From: Endothia cerciana
Lineage: Eukaryota > Ascomycota > Sordariomycetes > Diaporthales > Cryphonectriaceae
Direction of reading: 5' to 3'
Assembly: GCA_026119935.1 (NCBI GenBank)
Contig: JALRMH010000001.1
Location: forward strand, 620,001-684,000
Length of the DNA stretch: 64,000 nt
Part shown: one piece after another, positions 1 through 12,300 of the stretch
Layout: the number at the start of each line of letters is the position of its first letter
Position numbering within the stretch: position 1 is the first letter of the stretch
Notes under the pieces: model-generated
Told to the model about the DNA's origin: nothing
The model's input: only the letters and a program-made list of their open reading frames with translations
Database searches by the model: none
Position numbers and translations under genes: made by a program

Positions 1-1786
1 CTTAGGAGTAGACTCGGTTGGGTCCGTCGGTATCTCTCTCGGCAAATCGACGTCGCTGACGGACTGTGCTTTGGGAGCGAATTCGATAGCGGCAGCGGGA
101 TCTTCGTTGATAGTGGAGACCATTCGGGCATAGCCAAAGTACTCGCCAGATTTATTGGCCGAAAACACGAGATAGACATTCTCAGCGCTCTGCAATGGTG
201 TCAGCAAAGGAAGTTTGTCAATCCTCTTCGTACCTCGTCGTTACCTTGAATGCAGCGTTCAGTGCCTCTTCATTGTGTGCCTGAGTAGCCCAAATCCCCG
301 TCCGGACACTTAAGTCAAGGTCCTCGACCGTCAAGCTCTTCAGGACAAAGAATTTGTTCTTCTGCGCTGCATCGGCTACTACGAGGGTCTTTGCATCCGG
401 AGCGCCTGCGATGGGGACAGAATCGATATCCGGTTTGTCCGACTGAGCTTCTGTCAATTCTGTCGGCACATGTTCCTTGACCTCCGCCACTACGGACTGC
501 TGCGGAGTTGTGGCAGACGGCCCGGTCGGTGCTGTGACACCTGACGCTCCCTCGACTGTATTCTTCCTCAAGCGACTAACAAGCCTGACAGACTGGAATT
601 TGGACTCGTGTAGCTTTTGTTGGGCTGCTAGACAGCTAGCGTCGTCTTTGTAGTTTGCAAAGGCGCAATTCGACTTGGAGATCAGAAATAGGGATTCTAG
701 GCCCTCGGCTTCCTTGCAGACATGGTGAACCAGGCTCATCAAGTCTGTCTGGGATGGCAAATTTCCGATCCAAATAGCATGACCTGACACATATCAACAA
801 GTAGGACAAACGTAGAGAGATTTTCTCGAAGCATACCGCTTTGTCGAGGCTTTCTGGGTGGGCCACGGACGATGTTGGATTGGCTATCAGCTGGAGCTGC
901 ACAGTTTCAGAAAATATCCTGATGTTGTTCTTTGGAGTGGCTTACACTGCCTAAGCTCTTGCTGAACGGGAGAGAATGGGACGCTGTCTCCCGAGTCGCC
1001 ACCTTGGGCTGACCCAAGCCTCGGATCCTGTTGGATTCCTGCCCCAGGCATATAAGACCCTGGCACGCCTTGATGAGAAGGATGTCCCTGTGGCGCGAAG
1101 GTGGGCATCTGAGCGTAGTAATATCCCATTGACGGATGGGCCTGATGGTTCGACATGACTTGATTACCGTAATAGGGCATATTCGGCCTCGAGGACATGT
1201 TCGGCTGGGGCTGTGAGGGCGACATTGGGTTACCGTAATACTGCGGCATTTGCTGCTGCTGCTGCATGTAGTAGGCCTGGTTGGGCATGTGCCCAATGCC
1301 AGGCTGCCCATTGTACCGAGGCATAGGCTGCGCCTGGCCAACCAGGCTTGGTGAGGAACCTGTTGGGTTATATCGCAACTGTGATCCGTTGAAGGGGCCC
1401 TGTCGATAATTCGCTTGCGGGAGTGCATTTGCCAATGCCGTCATGTTGTAAGGCCCTGACCGGGAAGGAACCTGCAGTTGCGCCATGTCGAACTGGGCAT
1501 GGGACATCTGTTGCGGATTGTTGTGCAACTGTCGCGGATATGCCGATGAGCTGTCGCTTGCTCTGGCTTGAGTGAAGTTCTCACCGGCGTCTGGACCTCC
1601 CTCCGGATAGGAACCTGACACGGTTGGCAAGCCACTCCTAGACGCTGTTGGATCCTCTCCCATTGAGGCCAGCGCTGGATCTTCCGTCGCCTGGTTTCCA
1701 GTCAGCTCAAAACGCGCGAGAAGACAACAACGTCGCGGCCAAGAACCCTGAGGGAAGGAAAAAAAGGTATATCAAAGTACCTGCAT
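1..1786 (-). CDS. RRM–YTH domain RNA-binding protein (m6A-reader-like), C-terminus cut by window edge
   Basis: Five exons are read: 1786–1781 (Met-Gln), 1690–946, 890–837, 783–245 and 189 to beyond base 1; all junctions are GT–AG and keep phase. The first ~250 residues are low-complexity, rich in Gln, Pro, Tyr, Met and Asn, with a short poly-Gln run, as in phase-separating RNA-binding proteins. An RRM follows, beginning SGHAIWIGNLPS. Then comes the start of a YTH fold: KFFVLKSLTVEDLDLSV, an aromatic-cage Trp in GIWATQ, and after the last intron VYLVFSANKSGEYFGYARM. YTH domains bind N6-methyladenosine in RNA. Whether this protein binds m6A is inferred, because the rest of the cage lies off the window. 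The two-residue first exon is the least certain part; an in-frame ATG at 1663 is the alternative start. Confidence 0.85.
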
Positions 1787-4700
1787 GTGTTGCGAGACGG
1801 ATGGAATGTAACGAGCGTAGAGAAAGCCCTCTGTAAAGAGCCTAGGAGCAGGTAAGGGAAAACTTGTGAGAACTCACTGTGGAGATGAGCACGTATTAGA
1901 AGGGGTGAGAGGTCTAATGTCTTGGACTAGGCAGTCTCTGGTAAGAAAGCGCCCGGGGGGGAAGGCAAAAATAACAGAGTCGATGCTTCGGCTGCTCGCG
2001 CGGCTATTATGGTGCCCTCTAGCTCGGTCGTAGCTCAGAGATCCGGTGAGCTGGTGTCTCTCCGCAGTGGTAAGGCTGAGGGGCAAGTTTCTGCCCCGGT
2101 AGCAGCTCGACGCCGGATGTTCAGATGAGATGTCCTGCCTGCTGCAGGGATAAGAAGCGCCCAGGTGAGAGAGATGGGTCGCGAGCCCCCTCTCCAGGGG
2201 AGGAAAGCTAAGGTGGGTTTCGAGGACTGCGAAGGGGATCCCCTGGGTTCGAAATCTTCGCCACAGCTGCCAGTCCTTTTCTGCGTGGGACGTCTGTGGG
2301 CCGTCCGATATGCTTGTCCCGGGGATGGGGACGGTAGGCCCGTACCTGGGCCGGCGTGGTGCTGGGATGAGAGCCTTCTGATATCACCGTAGCTTGCACT
2401 GAGCCTACCTATAGTGGGCTGTCGATAGCCCAGGTGCAGGGCCAGGTCGTCGGGTGAGGCGGGACGGTCTGGGGGTTGGTAATGTCGTAGGGACTGCCAC
2501 GGTGGGAAAGCACGTCTGCGGATGCCCGTAGCCTGTGTCGAGCGTCCTGGGAAATACCTTTTCAGCAAGGAGTGACCGAGGACCAGATCCGGTCCTGCAG
2601 GCTGGAACAAAGCTAGTCCCAAAAAGCTGGTAGACTGGTAGGAGGGCACACACGGCTGATGATCAAGTGACGGTGATCATTCCTGCTGATGAGAAGCGTC
2701 GCAGGTCGGACACCTGCCTTGGTGCGGGAGGGGTTTTGTGATAGTATTGCAGTGGTGCAGAATGCTTATACGGGGAGGATGACAGCTAGGACCTCGACAG
2801 GAAGCTCGGTGGCCAAATGTCGGGCAAGGTTCAGCCTCCGGACAACTCGCTGTCTTTGAAGGATCCCGGGTCCCGGCGCACGGCGTGACATGGGACGAGG
2901 GTAGTGGAGATGGGGCAGAGGGAAGACGAAAAGGGAAAGAAAAAAATAAAAAGAAAAAAATTCTAAAAAAAAACTCAAATGACGGACGGGGAGGAGGTCT
3001 GGAGTGCTAGCGATAGCATCCTGGCTGAAGTGGCCAAAAGAAGACGCCATGGGAGGGAGGGAAGGGGTGGGTAAGAATGCAAGTGTTGCGATGATGGGAG
3101 GAGGGAGGAGGGGTGTTGCTATAGGGCGATGGCGTAGGCCATGGGCTCGCTGCGAAGACGTCGATTGGCATATGTGTAGATGGGAAATGAGGGGCCCTGG
3201 ATGGCAATCTCCATTCCTGGATGATTCCTCGATCGGTATCAGTTCCCATGCGGACGGGATATTCCCTCCAAGGCCCCGGTTGCATCTGGGACGGCTTGGA
3301 AAAGGTCGGGGGGTATCCCCTGATCAACGCCTCTCGCCACCCGCTCTGCCATGGTTACGCCGTATCCGCCCTCGAAGACCGATTGACTGAGCCACAGTTG
3401 TTCTAGGCTCGCCCCCAGTCCCGTGTAGCCCCTTGTCTGGCGCAGCTGCCCGCGCGGGTCGATACGGTGGTTCACTGCACAAGAACTGGCTATAAACCAC
3501 GGGCATGCTTCTTATCCAGGCTTAATCAGAGAACAGGTAACCAATCTCTCGGCTTGCGCCTACGACACCATTGCTTGTTTGCCTCTGTGACGGACCTCCA
3601 TGTGGTGACCCACGGGGAGGGGGTTCCCTGGTACTGCCATAATGTACCATATGGATCCTGTCTCATGGCGTTTTTCGGCGCTATCCTTAGCTCCATTCAT
3701 GGGAAACGTGGCCCTGAGTACAACGCCCTAGCAATGCAAAAGCAAGGAAGATGCAGTGGATATGGCTTACCCGGGGGCTTGGGGCCCAATACTAGGGCAT
3801 CACGGAATCTGTTGACAAAGGAGCTCGTGTATGCCGCGACCAGAAGTGAGACCGGGCCCCCGTCTCGTCCAGACTCGCCAGGCAGTGACTAGTATAGACC
3901 CTATCACCACCCAACGCTGTAGGGAGCACCCCCTCAGCAGTGACTCCGGCATACTGATACTGTCTGATATAGGACCATGCCGCGGTGGAACCATTTCTTC
4001 CAGCTCACACAGCCGTAAGCCCGCCTAGGTATGATGTCCCCAGTGAGACGACTACGAGCCTTGGAAACGTCGACTTGAGCGTTCATGACATCACGTTGAG
4101 GTGGCCTGAGGGGGGCATGCCGCCGGGCGCGCTCTGTATCGGGTGTAGATGACGGAATCAAAACGTCGTACCTTGGCGCAGTACGTACACATCAGAAGGG
4201 CAGAAGGGCTGTTGGTGACGACCCTGCATCCACCGGATCATGAGGATCCTGAAGATCCCCGCGGCCCTTCAAGGACGGCAGACGGGAAGACTGCGGCAGG
4301 GCGCCGATCGCTCTAGCCAACTACCAACCTCACTACGTCGTGCTTTCTATCTCCCAAGTTCCAGGGCAGGTGACGACCCCGAGCCCTTGCGGGCTGCAGT
4401 GCGTGCCTCGGGGCGTGGCATCGGGCAGTGGGACGGCAAGCCGTGGGTTGAGGGGCAGCTAAGGGCCGCTGCTCCTCCCCTCCTGATTACAGGGCCGTGC
4501 GGGACCATCACCTCAGGATGCCAGTCATGATGAAAATTTGCATGTCGTGTCGGTAGGAGCCGCATCAACGGAACGGCACCCCACTGCTGCCCAAGTGAGG
4601 GTGAGGCTTCCTGAGTCGTGCAAGCTACATAGCACTAGCAGACTCGCGAGCAGAACGTGGGGACGATGACGACAGAAGGGTGTCCGGGCCGCGTGAGAGT

Positions 4701-7700
4701 GACAGGCGTTTCCGATTCTGTTTCCGTCGAACATTCCACAAAAAAAAAGGTCGCCCCAGCACTCCCTCCAAGAGACTGTTGGGTTTGAGATCATGATTGA
4801 GTCTGAAGAGACGTCGTCATCCTGCGACTGGCGAGGTGCACCCGGTCAGGCCTCTCCCGGCAGCAGTCCGGTGGTACATAGTATGCGAATGGTACTTGGT
4901 AGTTGGTAGTGGCGCGGCAGCTCTTGGCAGGGTCTCGTGCCGTGCTGCAGGTGCAGGCGGTCGCATACTCTTCCAAGGTCTCTCTCCCCAAGGATGTACC
5001 GCATGCCACCACAGCATGTCCTTGCTTGGTCAGGCGAGCTGTCAGGCTGGGCTGGGTTGTGCGGGGTCACAGCAGATCTCGACACGCTTGCCTGGTTTGC
5101 CGCTCCCTGATTTCGGTTTCAGATCATGCCAGACTGATTAGTATTCCATCAAGGCCCGCCCGATACAGTGTTGACGGCTGTTCTGAAGCCCCTCTGAGCC
5201 TGGTGGGCCAGAGGGACCGAACCCCCTCCTGAACTGGACTGGCTACCTTCACCTCGAATGTCTGCGAGTACACACTTGGGTGCATTTGCCATGTCTCATC
5301 TCTTCCAGGCGCCTGAGCGGTGTCGCTCACGGCTACCATCGCAGATCCAGCGCTCCCACACGCGATGCAGCATGCGCGCGAGGGGGCCCATCGAATCGAA
5401 GGGGCTCGAGACATTTCGTCATGGTTCCTGCCGCCCACAAGGGTCCTTCTTCCTCGGAAGGGCACCATCCTTGAACGCACCTGTGGCTTGAGCGTGGGGA
5501 AGGAGCCAGGGTCCTCATTCAGGGTCCATCTCCACCCACCCACCTCCCAGGGCCAATCGAAGGGCAGAATTGAAAATCCGTAAGAGTGACGTCATTTGCT
5601 GCGACGGAGATCTTGCTCCGATTCTCAACGCTTCCAAGATCCCCAGGGACGCAGCACGACGCAGCAGGACGCCTCGTGGGAGAAACAGTCTTGACAGATC
5701 TGACGGCCTTGTTCACAAGACTGACTGGAATAAGCCTCCTTGGGTCTTGGGCAAGAGGTCAGCGCCGATTGCTCCCGACTACAGTAGGATCGACGGTAGT
5801 CACAGGAACCGCCTGCACAGTCGCGACAGTCCCGGAAGTTTATTTCGGGAGGTTGGGGTCATCATCAGAACGCTGTGCCGATGTCAAATCAAGCAATGAT
5901 GAGCCCAAGCCAAGGAGGCTGAGCTTGAGCGGCCCTGCGACTATAACGCAGGACGTTGACCTCGGTCAACGCCTGCCATATGACGCTACGCCATGTCGGG
6001 CATCAAGGTACCAGCACACCAGGACAAGGTGCGCCCCCCCCCCCCCTCAACCCACCAAAGACCCACACTATCACGCGGCGGACCCTTCGATAGGTCTTGC
6101 TTCCTGGAGTTGCGCCTGTGTCCTGCCAATCAACGCAGACGCCATTACGGCCCCGCGAGGCCTCCCCCAGGGTTCAAGGCTGCCAAGCTGATGCCAGATG
6201 CCGGCCGGTCTGCTACTCAAGGCGCTCGGCGAGTCGACCTGCCGATTAGGCTTGCACGTCAAGGGACTGCGCTGCATGGTTATCGCCTGAACTGCCTGTC
6301 TAGACGCGCACCTGACGTGCGATGCAGAGAGTGGCAAAGATTAGAGACGCCCATGGTAGTATCGCAGCCGCATGGACTTGCCTCAAAGAACAGGGTGGTC
6401 ATACACTCGATGCCCTGTCCTCTGATACAACTGTGGACCGATACTGATGACAAACCTCGCTGCGTCCCCCGCTGAGTGCGGACAGATGAGAGCCCGAGAG
6501 GCCGCCTGGGTGGCACTTATGGTACTCCGCATTGTTGTGGGTTGAGAACCATCTCGCCTAATATCTTCTTGGGATGAGCAGCCGACGGGCTTCGCCGTCG
6601 CCACTCTCCGTTGATACCACTTCGTCCCGCTTTGATATACTACCTCGTATCAAGTGCTTTCACATGCTTGAGCCGATTCGACAATTTTCGAGTCCTTCGT
6701 ATCCAATAGTAGAGACGATATCCTAGTATTCATGGGGAGGCTGTCACTATTCCCAATGCCTCCTTGCGAGATAATTCGCGCTCAAGTTGGCCACGCCGAA
6801 GATCCTCGAGGCTAGTCGACCTCCAAGGCTCCAGGCTACTTTACGTGTCTTGACTGCTCATGGCAATCGTCCCAGTTTGGATTAAAATCACCGATTCGTA
6901 CACCTCTGTAGCTCGTATTACTATCCTTATCTCAGTTCCCTTATGGCTTGGGAGGCCTGGTGACCAGACTCTGGAATTCCGGATCATAGAGCCGTGGTGC
7001 TAGTAGGCTGATCAACCACGGACCACTCCTTGTCATGGGTGGTGTCGATGTTTAACTGTATCTCTTGTTGCTGTTGTCGGCATTCATAAGTCGAGTACTT
7101 GCGGTTTCAGGCAAGATACTCCGAGCTAACTGGCATTATGCTGCTCCTTCCGTGATAGTCTGCCCGGTCTATAGAACTTCCACGCCCTCGTCGTTGGAAA
7201 TCATGGTAACCACGGTGTGTCAGGCTCTTTTGTTCCCCGAGTGGCACCGATAGCCCGGCATCTTCAGTCTCGTCCAGCAGACGTGGCTTTGCAGAATCGA
7301 ACGGGGTGTCGAGCATCATACAGAAAGATGGTCTGTTCGTAAACTGTTCACTAGTAGAGATGACCGATGGCCAAAATAGTCCAAGGCACTTACTTTACTG
7401 AAGCCCCTACACAGACGTGGTCCAGTGCCAATGCTCAATGCCCCGCTACACCAGGGCGTGTAAGGCAGGCAGACAGGCAGTATCTTTCATGGTACGTTGA
7501 CGAAAGCATCCAGATACCTCATACCAGAATGCAATGCCGAAACCCGCTTGTTGGCTGCAGCGCTCCATTGGCAGACTGGCTGCTGCAGATGGCGTTCGCC
7601 TCCAGACCACAAGCTGAGCCCTGGAGCCCAGCTGGCGTCCGTCAGCCCAACGTCGTCGCTCCCGTCCGCCATGTGCCATATGCTGTGTGAATCTGTTATT

Positions 7701-7950
7701 GGTTCTCTCATACGGCCGCGGACTATGGGCTGCATAAAATCAGTGATAGACAAGCCCAGGTTTAGCACGACGAAGTCACAGCCTGCGCTGTCGTGGAAAA
7801 GGACACCATGAGCTGCAACAAACGGGACCATAGCTGCCTTGGTCTAAACCTGTAATCCATTACGTAGCCTCATAGTCGATTGACTCTCGTGTCGTATCGT
7901 ACAAGTCGGTGTTTTGACCTCGCTGGGGGCCTCCGTTCCACCTTCCCAAC
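1787..7950. other. Gene-free stretch of about 6.2 kb
   Basis: This lies upstream of the YTH gene and downstream of PRE7. Open frames up to 204 codons occur, but their composition is arginine/proline/serine-rich, they overlap on both strands, and none shows a recognisable domain or consistent splice structure. Visible features are an A-rich tract at 2927–2974 and a run of 13 C at 6034–6046. The part nearest 1787 presumably holds the YTH promoter and leader. I see no transposon, tRNA or other gene. Confidence 0.6.
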
Positions 7951-8813
7951 CTAGTCCTTCTTCAGAGGCACAAGGACCTCCTCAATGCCGGTTGCAGTGA
8001 TTATCATCATCTGCAGACCATCACCAACCTCAATGTGCCTCTCCACCGCACCATCGAACGCATCTTTCACCAAGATCTCCACATCCCTCCTGGCCAGAGG
8101 GTTCTTCGGCCGCTCCTGCAGGGCATGGCCCTCGCCGCTGCCCGGCACATACTGGTTCTTGAAATTGACCTGATTGTCTAAGAACGGCATGATCAAGCTC
8201 GCCGCCGCGCCGCCCGCACGGCACATCTCCCGCTCGTAGCTGCCGACCGGGTCGTAGCTGTAGACGGCGCCCTTGCCCTCCTCGTCGAGGCCACCAAGGA
8301 TGGCGTAGGCGTAGTATGGGAAGAAGCGCTTCTGGTAGAGGATGGTCGAGAGCCGCTTGGCGCAGGCGTTGACGCTCATGGGCTTGCCGTGGCGGTAGCG
8401 GTACATCTTGCAGATGGTGTCGAGGCGCTCCTTCAGCGCCTCCCCGTCTGCCGCGAACCCGCACACCGACAGCACCAGCGTCGCATCGTGCTGGTCTGCC
8501 GTGCTCCCGCCGACCTTGAACACCTTCGGGTAGTGTCGCGTGTTGATGCTGTAGCCGGACGTGTGCCGCGTGTCGCCGGCCATGATGGTGAAGTCGGCGC
8601 CGGCGATGGCCAGTATCGAGCCGCCGTTGTCGGTGTAGCTGGGCGGGATCAGCGGGGCCCTCAACAGCTACGGAGTGCCGGTGAGGGGAGATGTGGGTAT
8701 ACTTACGGGTCAAAGCGGTGTTGTCTGAAGCCGTCATTGTGGGCTGTGGGTGCGTCGTTGAAGGAGTAGTTGGGCCCGTTCATGAGGGGGTTCTGGCTGA
8801 ACATGGCAGCCAT
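7951..8813 (-). CDS. PRE7: 20S proteasome subunit beta-6 (beta type-1)
   Basis: Two exons, 8813–8707 and 8638–7951, separated by a 68-bp intron (donor GTAAGT, acceptor CCCAG), give 264 residues. The mature part begins around YTDNGGSILAIAG and continues with GDTRHTSGYSIN, KRFFPYYAYAILGGLDEEG and DPVGSYEREMCRAGGAAASL, all hallmarks of the beta-6 family (yeast Pre7, human PSMB1). Beta-6 is a non-catalytic subunit of the inner ring of the 20S core particle. The catalytic N-terminal Thr of beta-1/2/5 is absent, as expected. A roughly 35-residue N-terminal pro-segment precedes the fold. The gene is divergent from STT4, sharing about 550 bp of upstream DNA. Confidence 0.96.
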
Positions 8814-9362
8814 CTTTGCAGAATGAATGTGCGCGAGAAGTGGAGTGGTTGCCGGAGGTGACAAGAAGCTTTTGCCGAGAAGGTGTGGACGCGGTTAAGA
8901 GCTTGTGGTGGTAAAGTTGGGTTGTTGGCAATGGGCTCAAGCCTAGAAACGTCGTCAAACTGACCAGGTGAGGTCCGTCGTCGCGTCAGCCTTGCCTGCC
9001 TGGCTAACAGGGGTAGCTCCTGACTAAGCAGCAGTCTTGGCGGGCCTGGGCAATCTCCGGGGTTAAGGTGACAGCAACGGCACAGCCGCCAGGGGAGCGG
9101 ATCTAGCCAGGGGAGCCGTCACCGCGCTGCTAAATTGGAAGGTTTTGGGGGCCGCGACAACAACTACACCTACACTCGCTCTGGGTGGGTCGACGTTTCG
9201 AAGAGGGCCTCATTCATTGAACGGCCGCCGCCGCTGTTGATAGTCTAGTTTGTTTGTTGCACTGATGCATATCCTCTTCCTCTCTCTATCGCGCTGCTTC
9301 CTGCTCTAGTAACCCATCCCCCGTGGACCAGCACAACGTGCAAACCCCCTTTTCCAACGATC
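8814..9362. promoter_or_regulatory. Shared divergent promoter region of PRE7 and STT4
   Basis: The 549 bp between the two start codons must hold both promoters. No clear TATA box is visible. A GGTGGTAAA at 8907–8915 differs by one base from the yeast Rpn4 proteasome element GGTGGCAAA, which is suggestive only. Pyrimidine-rich sequence (about 9270–9320) precedes the STT4 start, as is common in fungal leaders. Confidence 0.5.
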
Positions 9363-12300
9363 ATGGCTCGCGACATACGCTCCAAGGCGTTGGAGAGGAT
9401 CGCTGCGCTCTCAGCCTCAAAATCCACGGCTCTCTTTGAGAAGTCCGATCTCGACCGTCTATGCAGAGCTTGTGCCAGTCATGCGCACGTCAAAAGCAAG
9501 AGCGTCTCCAATGGCTCTGCCTCCGTCAAGTCACAATCCCTAGGACGGGTGCCTATGGTTAGCTCAACTTGTCACCAAGGCACTGGGCACGCATGCTGAC
9601 TCTACCAGACAATCCGGGAATACGAGGTCCTGCTGGCTCTCTGCAAGGCTGCTCCGTTGGTTCAGAATGGCCAGAATGCTCAGAGACTCACCCGCCAACT
9701 GACCCCTTACCTACTCGACGCCCACGCACAGGAGTTCGCATCCTCACCCTTCTTCCGCAAGATCGAGCCATCACCCACCGAGGCCCTTACATACCATGTC
9801 ACGTCTGCGTTGCTATGCCTTGGGAACCACGACGAGGACGTTTACGAGAGTGTGGCGGCTAACGTCTCGGCTTTCTTGAATTCCTGTGCCCACGCAACCG
9901 AAAATGCATCACATGGGAGAATGGACGAGGACGATGGAGGAGATCTCGAGGAGGCGATCCATGTTGCAACCATTGCCGTGTCACTGCTGGGATTCCTCGA
10001 GGCCGCCGCCGCCCAAGCTGACTTCTGGAGATCGGGCAGCCGCCTGACTCTTGTCCATCGACTTCAGAGGCTGCTGGGCGAAAATACTCTGGTAGCTGTG
10101 GAGCAAGCCTTTTCTACAATTCGAAACTCTCACTCCCAGGATCGTGCAGTGAAGGACTGGAAGAGACATCTGCGCCGCTATGTCGAGAGTGGCCGCCCTC
10201 TAGGGTCAATATCACTTCAACAGGGGTTCATGACCTTTGTGGCATCTTCAACGTCGCTGCTAGTCGCCGAGACAAGCGCTCTAAAGAAGAGCCATGTTCT
10301 CGACCTGTTAATTTCGGGCGAAGGCCTCCTCAGACCTGCCACTGCTAGGAGCGGAGATGGAGACACCGGATCCGTGACCACCTATGCCAAGATCGTTGGA
10401 GAACAGTTGAGCTACTTGGACGCCGATGCGGACTTCATTCAGATGGGCCCTACATCGCAACAAAAGATAGCTTGCGCGATCAAGTCTGCCGGCATCATTA
10501 GCTACCTCAACTGCGCTAGGCTTAACGAAGTTGCGGCGGATCTTGAGACCCTGATGGGTTGGTTAGAGGATACGATCACCGACTATCATCAGATGGCTGA
10601 CGAGGATCTCGCATCGGTTGTTCTTCGTTCAATGGCGCTCGTCTGCAGGATGTCTCCGTCGTACAGCCCCCCAGCCAGTCGCCTCATATCTCGATTCATT
10701 GTGAAGGGTGGTGCACAGGACCACATCATCGTGACAGCTTCTCAGTGTTTGGCGTTTGTGCTTGGCATGCTATCGACTGATACGGTCATCACCACTCTCT
10801 ACACGCTCGGCAATGTGCTCAGTCCGACTGCCGAGCAAAATGGCAGTGCAAAACACGATTTCGGTATTGAGAGCGACTCAGAGATATACTATGGAAGACA
10901 GTCCACCGGAAGCTCTATTTCCTTACAGCTCAATGGTGAGGAGGACAAAAACAGAGTCTACATGAACGTCATCGATGCGATTTGCGGAATAGCGACCTCT
11001 TGCAATGATGAGAAGATCTCTGCTCTGGCGCAGTCCATCCTCCTACAGAAATATGATAGGATTAACCCCTTGGTCGACGCCAGAATCATTACCGGAGCGG
11101 CTGTGCTGTCTCTGAGTATCGGTCAACTTGAATTCCGTTCCCTTTTGAGAAGCTTCGGGCGCATCTCTCACTTTGCCGTGACGGAGAACAGGGTCCTGGT
11201 TCTAGATGCGGTGAGCGCCGTCTCTGGAGATCACTGTCTACTTTCCAACTGACAATCCCTAAGTTGATCACAGCTAGAAACCATATTTCGGCCAACCTTC
11301 GTCAGGATTCCCAATTGTATGATATATACTGGGATCATATGCTGGACAGCATCGTATCAAAAGGAGACGTTACCCAAAACAGTCATACGAAGGACTCCGA
11401 CATCGAGCTTGCGGCAAAGGAGATCGCGCAATTGCTTCAGCCTCTGGCCGTCTTCATGTCCGCGAATGACTTTGCAACCAAGGACTGGTCCGATGACGAC
11501 TCGCACGCCATGCTTCGCGATGCGTGGTTCAACATCGTAGTCCACGGCTTCACACCGACCACAGACCGCGGCAAGAAGCATGCAGACGATCTCCGCGTGA
11601 TAGCCATTCATTCGCCTCCTTTGGTCGCGGAGCAACGCGGTGAACAGGTCGAAAGCGACGTTGAGCTGAACACAGTTCTTCGCCGGGGCATGAGCTCTGA
11701 CAGAGAAGCGATACAGAAGAAGCACCTGGCCGAGCTGGTACCTTCCAAGGCATCCGAAATCAAGGGGCTCAGCTACCGCAGAGTTATCTTCTTGAGCGCC
11801 GCATACCTTGTGGAGAGCTTGAGGGCCGAATCTGGTGACTGTACGAAGGTTCTTTCGTACTTCCTCGAGCCGAGTATGCGGAGAAGTGATGTGAACAGTG
11901 TCATGGAGGGCATCACAGCCGTTGTGGTGGAGAAGTATCTGGGTAAGACTCTGAGAGCGGTCAGCAACACCTTCTCTTCACAGTATGCCGCATCACAGCT
12001 GGCGACAATCTTCTGCACTTGCTGCCATCGGATAGAGCGCGTCCAACAGGCTGCATATGCGTGCGCTGATCGCATAGTTCGCGAAGTGCCCTCGGCGCTG
12101 TGCCGCCGATCTTCATTGTTCGCATTGCTGGAGCTGCTGTCTCTGATGTGGGCAAGCTGCCTTGAGGCAGAGACCGACTTGTACGAGCCGAGGTCGACAT
12201 TCACCTCGAACCGTGGAAACGTGACTGTCGAACTGTCGGACGACTACCATTTCAGAAAGTACACATTGAATCGTCTGTACAAAGCCTCCAGAGGTTGGGT

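Noticed and set aside
2035..2649. 204-codon open frame on the minus strand upstream of the YTH gene
   Set aside because: Arg/Pro/Ser-rich composition, overlapped by open frames on both strands, with no domain, start context or splice structure.
7107..7831. Minus-strand frames between the large gap and PRE7
   Set aside because: Two short frames with some globular-looking residues but no motif, no joining intron and no start logic.
8030..8737. 235-codon minus-strand frame overlapping PRE7
   Set aside because: Frame shadow of PRE7: His/Arg/Ala repeats and no family resemblance.
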